From: Gammaproteobacteria bacterium
GTDB lineage: Bacteria > Pseudomonadota > Gammaproteobacteria > BMS3Bbin11
Length of the DNA: 6,467 nt
Assembly: GCA_030636465.1 (NCBI GenBank)
Contig: DAOVWW010000089.1
Location: 1-6,467, forward strand
Reading direction: 5' to 3'
Part shown: positions 1 to 5,449 of the stretch, piece by piece
How the letters are laid out: the number at the start of each line of letters is the position of its first letter
How positions within the stretch are numbered: position 1 is the first letter of the stretch
Program-made: the position numbers and the translations under genes
Notes under the pieces: model-generated
Told to the model about the DNA's origin: nothing
The model's input: the letters and a program-made list of their open reading frames with translations, nothing else
The model's database searches: none

Positions 1-121
1 CCTTGCAATAACTAATAATTATTCAGACTGACATTAGGGACTAAGGTTCAAAAAATAAGACACTGGCGAGTATGTAATAATTTTCAAGCAACATATTTTC
101 ATTCATAAGTACTTGAATATA

Positions 122-151
122 TGTGCATATGAGCTACAGTTGAGTTATAAA
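122..151 (+). promoter_or_regulatory. weak candidate sigma-70 promoter for the diguanylate cyclase gene
   Basis: A good -10 match, TATAAA at 146-151, lies 18 bases after a poor -35 match, TGTGCA at 122-127. The -35 half overlaps a short inverted repeat (ATATG 119-123, CATAT 126-130). Transcription from here would start around 158, at the beginning of the possible pseudoknot. The call rests mainly on the -10 and the position; the region is AT-rich, so chance matches are likely. Confidence 0.25.
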
Positions 152-157
152 GGCACG

Positions 158-197
158 ACATCAGTACACTCCCGACTGATGTACGTTGCTCGGGGGT
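158..197 (+). promoter_or_regulatory. possible H-type RNA pseudoknot in the leader of the diguanylate cyclase gene
   Basis: Stem 1 is a perfect 8-bp helix, ACATCAGT (158-165) with ACTGATGT (175-182). Its 9-base loop (166-174) contains ACTCCCG, which can pair with CGGGGGT (191-197) through seven pairs including one T:G wobble. The geometry is that of an H-type pseudoknot: a 2-base first loop, no bases between stems, and an 8-base last loop. The second stem alone, extended by A175:T190, is also a hairpin followed by a short T run (197-200), so a terminator-like or attenuator reading is possible. The paired GGGGG is also the nearest purine tract at a usable distance from the GTG start at 208, so the fold could hide the ribosome binding site. 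I do not recognise it as a known riboswitch class. The pairing is seen; the function is inferred. Confidence 0.35.
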
Positions 198-207
198 TTT
201 CAGGAAC

Positions 208-1419
208 GTGGCTAATACTAGTCAAAGTAAACGAAGGATTATTGCGGCTTTTGGTCTGGTAATCAGCGTACTGATATTTGGTGTACTGGTTAATATCTAT
301 ACCTTATCAAATGTGGCCCGGCACCTGGGTCGCGTAGTCGACACTCACAATGTGCAAATACGGATCATGCACCAGATCCTGGATTTGGCCCGTCAGAGGT
401 CTTTGGCTCTGCAGCATATGCTAGTGGCTGAGGATCCTTTCATGGTTGATGATCAAATCATAAAGATGAGTGACATCGCTTTGAATTATCTGCAGTTGCG
501 TCAGCAGATGATAGAGCTGCCTATGACCGACGCAGAGCGCAAACTTCTTGAAACACAATATGCTCAGACAGCTGTGACCGGGCGAGTTCAAAGCCAGGTC
601 ATCGGTTTGCTATCCGATGGAAATTATAAGGAGGCAAAAATTCTTTTTTATGCTGAGGCCATACCTTCACAGGATAAGGCGATGAGGCTGATGCACAAAT
701 ATGTTGCGCTGCAGGATAATCAGAACCGAAAGGAATTAGAGCAGACTAAAGGTAAGATTGAGATACAGAGAAACCGAATGCTTTTGCTGCTTGCTTTTGG
801 GCTTGTACTGAGTTTATTTATTGCTTACTGGGTCACACAAAGAATACAACATGAAATAGACCGTCGTAATCGAATAGAAGAAGATCTTGAAACTCGCGTT
901 GAGGAACGTACACAGCAACTGGAGCAGCTTTCTAAAGAAGACTCAGTGACCAAGCTACCGAACCGGGCTGCATTCAATCAGGAGCTGAGTATGGCTCTAC
1001 AGCTTGCCCTCGATACAGGTGGGCAGACTGGGCTATTCTTTATGGATCTTGACGGTTTTAAACTTATAAATGATACTCACGGGCATTGTTACGGTGATAA
1101 GGCACTGGTAGAGATAGCTCGGCGTCTTAACAAAGCAACAGAAGGCTGGGGGTTGCTTTCACGCGTCGGGGGAGACGAATTCACACTGGTAATTAGGGAT
1201 GTGATGGATAATTCAAAGGTAGAGGGCGTTGCTGAAAAAATTATTCGTACAATAAATGAACCTCTGTTGATAGATGGTGAGGATTGTTATGTGGGAATAT
1301 CAATAGGCTGTGTTATTACTAACGGTCAGGACATCAGCGCAGATGAGTTAATTACCCAGGCAGATCACGCGATGTATGCGGCTAAACGAGCAGGGAAAAA
1401 TCGCTTAGTACTGGCTTAG
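208..1419 (+). CDS. membrane-anchored diguanylate cyclase with periplasmic sensor region
   Basis: The product should condense two GTP to cyclic di-GMP in the cytoplasm, under control of a periplasmic input. Residues about 11-32 and 191-209 are membrane helices. Between them, about 33-190 is a helical periplasmic region like the four-helix-bundle sensors of chemoreceptors. A charged coiled coil (about 211-245) leads into the GGDEF domain (about 245-403). Active-site features are intact: DSVTKLPNR near 245, metal-binding Asp280 in FFMDLDGFK, NDTHGHCYGD at 288-297 and GGDEF at 321-325. The inhibitory I-site RxxD expected at 312-315 is EGWG, so classical product inhibition should be absent. There is no EAL domain. 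GTG at 208 is chosen because it is the only usual start between the upstream in-frame stop (148-150) and the first membrane helix. AGGAA at 202-206 is only one base away, which is poor spacing. The family is certain; the signal sensed is unknown. Confidence 0.93.
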   Translation: MANTSQSKRRIIAAFGLVISVLIFGVLVNIYTLSNVARHLGRVVDTHNVQIRIMHQILDLARQRSLALQHMLVAEDPFMVDDQIIKMSDIALNYLQLRQQMIELPMTDAERKLLETQYAQTAVTGRVQSQVIGLLSDGNYKEAKILFYAEAIPSQDKAMRLMHKYVALQDNQNRKELEQTKGKIEIQRNRMLLLLAFGLVLSLFIAYWVTQRIQHEIDRRNRIEEDLETRVEERTQQLEQLSKEDSVTKLPNRAAFNQELSMALQLALDTGGQTGLFFMDLDGFKLINDTHGHCYGDKALVEIARRLNKATEGWGLLSRVGGDEFTLVIRDVMDNSKVEGVAEKIIRTINEPLLIDGEDCYVGISIGCVITNGQDISADELITQADHAMYAAKRAGKNRLVLA

Positions 1420-1437
1420 TATCAGTGAGTGGTTTTA

Positions 1438-2523
1438 TTATTTAGGTTTGTCTGCAGTTACCTTCCAGGAAAATAACTTATTGTAGCGGGTGATAAATTT
1501 ATTCGGTAATTCGTAATGGTACCTACGAAGAAAACTATGATCTTCAAGGCGAGGAAGTAAGAAGTAGCTGTAGGGGTCAAGTCCAGTCATATGTATAGTT
1601 TTAATTATCACAGATTTCCTGGATTTATTTAGCACGGCTTTATCCAGTATGTCTTCACGATAAATTTCTTGTCCATGACGGTCAATTAAACAGAAAATGA
1701 AGCGCTCATAATTTTTGCCAGATGGCAATTCATCGAGGTTAAGTATCAATGAACACTTACTCGGGTTAGAGCTGGTTTTTATATTCATTTCATTATTGAG
1801 TAATTTGAAGCTCTCTGTAATATTTCTGAATCTGTCTTCTGTGTCCTGAGTAGCCTGACGAAAATCATATTCCACAAAGCAACCATGAAATTCTGGAATT
1901 AATGCTATACAGCACTTCTCATATTTCTCCAGTAGGGCTATAAGGTAAGTGAAGTCCTGTGCTCTTGGTGAGCTATCCCAGGCCACTTCTTTTACCACAG
2001 CTTTACGAACACTAACCCAGCCCCTATGATACATACTGGTTGCGTGCTTATATAAAAATTCATCCGCAACAGGCCTGGGATAACTTAATTGACCGGGCCT
2101 TAAAAACCTATGGTATACCACCATGATCTCGGGATTATTAAAGGCTGACTCGATTTTCTGTATTCTTGTTCTGGATTGAATATCATCAGCATCAAAAAAT
2201 GAGACAATCCTACCTGTTGCCACTTCGGCACCACGCTGGCGGTTAATTCCTGCAAACAGGGCGTCGCTACTATCAAGCACCTTCAGCTCAATGCTGGAAT
2301 GAAGAATTCGACGCCAGTCCTTTCTCCAGGCCTCAGCTTCCACTTGTTGTGTAGAGGATAAGCTAATAATAACTTCTCTGGGCAGGCTGGTCTGATAGTT
2401 GACTGAGACCAGGAGCAGTTTAATGAATGGAGCGTCTTCAGCTGCACAAGGTATAACCAGAGATGTTTGACGCCCTGTTTTTCTAAACAAAGAAAGTAGT
2501 CTATCTGTATTTAAATATTTCAT
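1438..2523 (-). CDS. family 2-type (GT-A fold) glycosyltransferase
   Basis: This is a probable cytoplasmic nucleotide-sugar-dependent glycosyltransferase of 361 residues. Visible GT-A features are the opening strand SLVIPC (21-26), the strand REVIISLS (49-56), and GAEVATGRIVSFFDADD (98-114). DADD (111-114) is the DXD motif that binds the metal and sugar nucleotide. An acidic stretch AQD (188-190) sits where these enzymes usually carry the catalytic base. The catalytic domain seems to end near residue 245. The remaining 110 or so residues are probably a separate beta-rich domain that I do not recognise. No signal peptide or membrane helix is seen. An AGG lies about 5 bases before the ATG. The gene converges on the diguanylate cyclase with an 18-base gap and has no other surface-polysaccharide gene beside it, so donor and acceptor cannot be assigned. 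It looks more AT-rich than its neighbours, which could reflect transfer. Confidence 0.82.
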   Translation of the reverse strand: MKYLNTDRLLSLFRKTGRQTSLVIPCAAEDAPFIKLLLVSVNYQTSLPREVIISLSSTQQVEAEAWRKDWRRILHSSIELKVLDSSDALFAGINRQRGAEVATGRIVSFFDADDIQSRTRIQKIESAFNNPEIMVVYHRFLRPGQLSYPRPVADEFLYKHATSMYHRGWVSVRKAVVKEVAWDSSPRAQDFTYLIALLEKYEKCCIALIPEFHGCFVEYDFRQATQDTEDRFRNITESFKLLNNEMNIKTSSNPSKCSLILNLDELPSGKNYERFIFCLIDRHGQEIYREDILDKAVLNKSRKSVIIKTIHMTGLDPYSYFLLPRLEDHSFLRRYHYELPNKFITRYNKLFSWKVTADKPK

Positions 2524-2662
2524 ATGCCTGTATATAAACTGAAATGTTCAAGCAGGGAAAGACCTTGTATGAGAATTATGAACATTATTTTTTCGCATTA
2601 TCATAACTGTAATATGGTACTTAAAAGCAGCTACAATGCGGCAGCGAAATCAAGAAATTAAT

Positions 2663-2671
2663 GGAGAGAGG
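2663..2671 (+). promoter_or_regulatory. strong ribosome binding site in front of the broken TMEM43-like gene
   Basis: GGAGAGAGG ends 5 bases before the ATG at 2677. This is the best-placed Shine-Dalgarno sequence in the neighbourhood and marks 2677 as the ancestral start. It also argues against the longer open frame from 2636, whose ATG has no such site. The intact initiation signal suggests the gene was lost recently or that the frameshift is a sequence error. Confidence 0.6.
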
Positions 2672-2676
2672 TTCTT

Positions 2677-2902
2677 ATGTCAGATGAATCATTTGCCGAA
2701 GTTAGCAGCCTGTCATGGTTTAGCCGTATTTGGTGACTCACTCAAAGGCATTGCCATTACCATTGCCTGGTTTGTCTTCAGGCCGATATGGAGTGTTGTT
2801 TTAATCGATGCAGGGCTTGCTGGTATTTTTGGGATCAAGAAGTTTTCGGGCAATATAAAGGCTGAAGATATACAAGCCGTTGATCCTGTAAGCGGTAGCT
2901 AA
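2677..2902 (+). pseudogene. frameshifted, internally deleted TMEM43-family (DUF1625) remnant
   Basis: From ATG 2677 the frame reads MSDESFAEVSSLSWFSRIW and stops at TGA 2734-2736. The SWFSRI segment resembles the N-terminus of bacterial TMEM43-family membrane proteins (typically SWFxRIGxSxKGI). Removing one T from the run at 2729-2731 restores the reading frame as SRIGDSLKGI, which continues to the TAA at 2900-2902 and gives about 74 residues. Right after this comes TIAWFVFRPIWSVVLI, which resembles the C-terminal membrane segment of the same family. Full-length members are several hundred residues long, with a large middle domain that is missing here. I infer a gene that lost its middle by deletion and also carries a +1 frameshift. 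A natural small two-helix protein with one sequencing error is the main alternative. Family recognition is from memory of the motifs. Confidence 0.55.
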
Positions 2903-2913
2903 CCTCTGCACTA

Positions 2914-2951
2914 GCCTATATGCAATGATTCGCTGATCATTGCATATAGGC
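2914..2951. terminator. perfect 16-bp hairpin between convergent genes, possible terminator
   Basis: Arms 2914-2929 and 2936-2951 are perfectly complementary over 16 bp around a 6-base loop (TCGCTG). It sits 11 bases after the TMEM43-like remnant. Its right arm contains the stop codon and last codons of the minus-strand DsrE-like gene. A position between convergent genes fits a bidirectional transcription stop. However, the stem is AT-rich in the middle, and only a weak T run (GATTTTC) follows on the plus strand and none on the minus strand. The hairpin is certain as a sequence; its role as a terminator is inferred. Confidence 0.5.
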
Positions 2952-3410
2952 GTGATTTTCTTCATTTTGCAGGCGAATAATTTCCGCATCACCCATCGGT
3001 ACCATTTCAACAAAACCATGTATGTCCTTAGCTTCATAACCATGGCCCTGGGCGGCGATACGGCACATACGAATTTTTAGCACCTCACTTTCAACCAGGC
3101 TTTGTGCACGCTGCATTAAGTCTTTGTGTTTGCTGTAGTTTTTAATGGCGAAAAATTCTATCTCGCCCCCGTGCAGAACCAGTACGATGGAAGAGTCAAA
3201 GGGGTCGGCACCGGTTATTTTGCTTAGGTAGCTCGCTCTGTCCAGGACACTGGTGACTTTCTCGACACTATTGACCGCCACATCGTAAACAACCTTTTGA
3301 GGCTTGTATTGCGTTTCTGTCACGCTGGCACTACCCCAGGGGGGTTCTGCGGCGGCAAAATTACTGGCTGTTATAATCATCGCCACGCTTAACCATAAAA
3401 TATATTTCAT
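2937..3410 (-). CDS. exported DsrE/DsrF-like family protein
   Basis: The 157-residue product starts with a Sec-type signal peptide (Lys2, a hydrophobic core at about 4-17, and a likely cut after Ala21 in NFAAA). The mature part is a single DsrE-like domain: the strand KVVYDVAV (39-46), the core strand and loop SSIVLVLHGGEIEFFAI (73-89), MCRIAAQGHGY (115-125) with Cys116 where cysteine-bearing members of the family have their reactive residue, and GFVEMVPMGDAEIIRLQNE (132-150), typical of the small periplasmic members. Cytoplasmic DsrE proteins handle persulfide sulfur. Whether the exported branch does is not established, so sulfur chemistry is only a suggestion. AGGAG at 3419-3423 lies 8 bases before the ATG. 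The stop codon lies inside the 2914-2951 hairpin. The YidB-like gene lies 130 bases upstream on the same strand. Confidence 0.8.
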   Translation of the reverse strand: MKYILWLSVAMIITASNFAAAEPPWGSASVTETQYKPQKVVYDVAVNSVEKVTSVLDRASYLSKITGADPFDSSIVLVLHGGEIEFFAIKNYSKHKDLMQRAQSLVESEVLKIRMCRIAAQGHGYEAKDIHGFVEMVPMGDAEIIRLQNEENHAYMQ

Positions 3411-3514
3411 TACTAATTCTCCTGATTGTTTATACTGACGACAGTGAGATTGTTTTATCTATATGAAGTTCAATATCTTACCCGAAGCATGATTCTGGTG
3501 CCTTGATCAGAGTG

Positions 3515-3536
3515 AGCCGCTATTGTATAGCTGGCT
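3515..3536 (-). terminator. hairpin just after the YidB-like gene
   Basis: AGCCGCTAT (3515-3523) pairs with ATAGC (3527-3531) plus GGCT (3533-3536), with one bulged T at 3532 and a 3-base loop. It begins 4 bases downstream of the stop codon of the minus-strand YidB-like gene. No T run follows in the direction of transcription, so it may be an attenuating or RNA-end-stabilising hairpin rather than a classical terminator. Confidence 0.3.
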
Positions 3537-3540
3537 ATTC

Positions 3541-3951
3541 TTAACGGAAGAACCCCTTCGCCAGACTCGCTATACCGTCCAGCCCTCCGAGAGAGTCCAG
3601 TAAACTGCCTCCCTTGCTGCCATTGTCGACCATTTGAGGAATGACACTGGCCAGAGTTTCAAGCAGGGAGCCCTGGTCAGTGCCTAGCTGCGTGGCGGTT
3701 TGCTGAAGGCGATCCGTATCGATCACATCTGATAGCTGAGACGTACTGATGGCTGCATTGTCACCATCACCAAGCCAGGACTGGACAATATCACCCAGAT
3801 CACCATCCTGCATTTTTGTAACCAGTGAACCGATGTCCATGTTGTCGCCATCACCAATAAGGCTGCCTAGCATTTTCTGTAAATCACCAGAACTGGATTT
3901 GCCACCTAGTTGCTGAGCCATGATTTGGGCTCCCATCTGTAATAAATCCAT
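3541..3951 (-). CDS. YidB-like (DUF937) family protein
   Basis: This is a 136-residue acidic, Gly/Asp/Leu-rich protein with no signal peptide or membrane helix. The segment from about 55 to 108 has the family layout: IVQSWLGDGDN followed by AISTSQLSDVI, then LQQTATQLGTD, and finally LLETLASVIPQMVDN, where family members typically read as a leucine-rich helix ending in LPxxVD. Length is normal for the family. No biochemical role is established for YidB. A GDGDN motif occurs twice (33-37 and 61-65), as if the loop had been duplicated. TGGAGA at 3956-3961 lies 4 bases before the ATG and supports the start. It is divergent from the carrier gene at 4143 and upstream of the DsrE-like gene; the hairpin and 130-base gap between them make co-transcription uncertain. 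Confidence 0.78.
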   Translation of the reverse strand: MDLLQMGAQIMAQQLGGKSSSGDLQKMLGSLIGDGDNMDIGSLVTKMQDGDLGDIVQSWLGDGDNAAISTSQLSDVIDTDRLQQTATQLGTDQGSLLETLASVIPQMVDNGSKGGSLLDSLGGLDGIASLAKGFFR

Positions 3952-4083
3952 GATGTCTCCATTTTATGTATATTATTGATATTTATACTTTCTTGGTTAT
4001 TGATGAGATTTTTTAGCTAGTCTATTAGAGCACAGGCCAATGTGTTATTTCTACGCAATAATGTTGTGCTACGACAATGGGCA

Positions 4084-4113
4084 TTACAATGTTTTTATGC
4101 AATTTAGTAGAAT
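4084..4113 (+). promoter_or_regulatory. candidate sigma-70 promoter of the carrier/reductase operon
   Basis: TTACAA (4084-4089) and TAGAAT (4108-4113) are separated by 18 bases, which would place the RNA start near 4120, about 20 bases before the ATG at 4143. Each box matches the consensus at four or five of six positions. The short leader leaves little room for control RNA. This is the best candidate in the 191-base divergent gap; no clear promoter for the opposite YidB-like gene was seen beyond a TATAAA-like -10 without a matching -35. Confidence 0.35.
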
Positions 4114-4142
4114 GTGATTATGCAGAATAAAGTAATTTTCTC

Positions 4143-5447
4143 ATGAAACGGGTTTTTATCAGGCTGCAACAGCTTGTCGATATTGAGGCAGGTGAAGTCA
4201 GGGCAATGCTGTTGGCCTTTTCATATTTCTTTTCGTTGCTGTGCAGTTACTACATATTGCGTCCTATGCGTGATGAGATGGGCATTGCTGGTGGCGTTGA
4301 AAATCTGCAATGGTTGTTTACCGGTACGTTTCTCGCCATGCTCGCCATGGTTCCATTGTTTGGATGGCTCACTTCTTGCTATAAACGTTCGACATTTCTG
4401 CCAGTGGTGTATGTGTTTTTTATTATCAGTCTGCTGCTGTTCTATCTCCTCTTCAACAGTGACTTGACTGTCGTGTGGGTAGCGCGGGCCTTTTTCATAT
4501 GGGTCAGTGTGTTTAATCTTTTTGTTGTCTCCGTATTCTGGAGCTTTATGGCGGACATTTTTACTAATCGCCAGGCACAAAGGTTATTTGGTTTCATTGC
4601 AGCTGGTGGAACAGCTGGTGCGATTTTTGGCCCCGCCCTGACGACAATATTGGTAAAACCTTTGGGTGCGGAAAACCTGCTGCTTTTATCTGCATTTTTT
4701 CTGGGCTGGGCGATACTTTGTATTAGTCAGCTTAACCGCTGGCGTAGGTTGCAGGAGGATATCGCTGATGATTATGACAAAGCATCTGAGAAACCGCTCG
4801 GCGGGAGTTTTCTGTCGGGAATTCGCCTGGTGCTGCAATCACCCTACTTGCTGGGTATAGCCCTGTTAATGCTATTGTTTACTACACTGGCAACCTTTCT
4901 TTATTTCCAGCAGGCTCAAATTATTGGAGATAGCTTTACCGATCCAGATCAGCGAACGGCTGTGTTTGCTGCAATGGATTTCGCTGTAAATCTGCTGACA
5001 TTATTGATACAACTATTTCTAACTGGCCGACTGGTTCGATGGCTGGGTGTGCCATGGACTCTGGCTATGGTGCCAATGCTATTGTGTCTGGGTTTCGTCG
5101 CCCTTGCTTTCTCTCCGGTGTTAGCAGTCCTGGTAGTAGTGCAGGTCATCCGCCGGGCAGGAAACTACGCTATTATGCGGCCATCACGTGAGATGCTTTA
5201 CGTGGTGCTGGGACGTGAGGAGAAATACAAAGCCAAGAACTTCATCGACACTGCAGTGTATCGTGGTGGTGATGCCGTTAGCGCATGGGTCTATACTGGC
5301 CTGCGCAGTCTTGGTCTGGGGCTGTCCGGTATTGCCTGGATTGCTGTACCACTAGCGGCACTGTGGGCTCTGCTCGGCTATCGCCTCGGACAAGAGCAGA
5401 AACGCCTCGCAATGATGCCGCAAGCAGATAGAAAGGGAGGCAATTAA
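4143..5447 (+). CDS. major-facilitator-like carrier related to NTP/NDP exchange transporters
   Basis: This 434-residue inner-membrane protein has about 11-12 hydrophobic helices, beginning at residue 22 and ending near 414, with a charged central loop at about 198-220 that splits it into two halves as in major facilitator proteins. Landmarks of the bacterial group distantly related to ATP/ADP translocases are YYILRPMRDEMG (36-47), LQWLFTGTF (55-63), FWSFMADIF (132-140), QRLFGFIAAGGTAGAIFGP (146-164), and late in the protein RPSREMLYVVLGREEKYKAKNF (346-367) followed by VYRGGDAVSAW (372-382). Proven nucleotide exchangers occur in intracellular bacteria and plastids; this free-living-type relative may move something else, so the substrate is open. 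ATG 4143 is chosen because it precedes the conserved start; its ribosome binding site is weak. The next gene starts 2 bases after the stop, so the two form an operon. Confidence 0.78.
   Translation: MKRVFIRLQQLVDIEAGEVRAMLLAFSYFFSLLCSYYILRPMRDEMGIAGGVENLQWLFTGTFLAMLAMVPLFGWLTSCYKRSTFLPVVYVFFIISLLLFYLLFNSDLTVVWVARAFFIWVSVFNLFVVSVFWSFMADIFTNRQAQRLFGFIAAGGTAGAIFGPALTTILVKPLGAENLLLLSAFFLGWAILCISQLNRWRRLQEDIADDYDKASEKPLGGSFLSGIRLVLQSPYLLGIALLMLLFTTLATFLYFQQAQIIGDSFTDPDQRTAVFAAMDFAVNLLTLLIQLFLTGRLVRWLGVPWTLAMVPMLLCLGFVALAFSPVLAVLVVVQVIRRAGNYAIMRPSREMLYVVLGREEKYKAKNFIDTAVYRGGDAVSAWVYTGLRSLGLGLSGIAWIAVPLAALWALLGYRLGQEQKRLAMMPQADRKGGN
5435..5440 (+). promoter_or_regulatory. ribosome binding site for the Tat aldo/keto reductase
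   Basis: GGGAGG lies inside the last codons of the carrier gene, 9 bases before the ATG at 5450. It confirms that start, which keeps the twin-arginine signal at the N-terminus, and points to coupled translation of the two genes. Confidence 0.6.
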
Positions 5448-5449
5448 TC

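Noticed and set aside
158..210. Known c-di-GMP riboswitch in front of the cyclase
   Set aside because: The leader is too short and lacks the conserved tetraloop-receptor and three-way junction pattern of class I; it also does not match the class II layout as I know it.
1404..1421. Direct repeat CTTAGTA twice at the end of the cyclase gene
   Set aside because: Seven bases repeated once with a 4-base spacer inside coding sequence is easily due to chance, and no further copies follow.
2725..2737. Programmed +1 frameshift at the TMEM43-like remnant
   Set aside because: There is no recognisable slippery site: ATT would have to re-pair on TTT before TGG, with no rare or stop codon in the next position as in prfB. 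A plain insertion is simpler.
2636..2902. 88-residue open frame on the plus strand read as one intact gene
   Set aside because: Its first 31 residues have no ribosome binding site at the ATG and run out of frame over a better start at 2677 with a strong site; only the part after 2729 looks like a real protein, so it is treated as the tail of a frameshifted gene.
2801..3043. 80-residue minus-strand open frame
   Set aside because: It overlaps the DsrE-like gene and the TMEM43 remnant in other frames, has no family features, and crosses the 16-bp hairpin.
3754..3855. EF-hand or dockerin-type calcium loops in the YidB-like protein
   Set aside because: GDGDN repeats lack the required spacing of acidic residues, the central glycine and the closing glutamate of an EF-hand loop.
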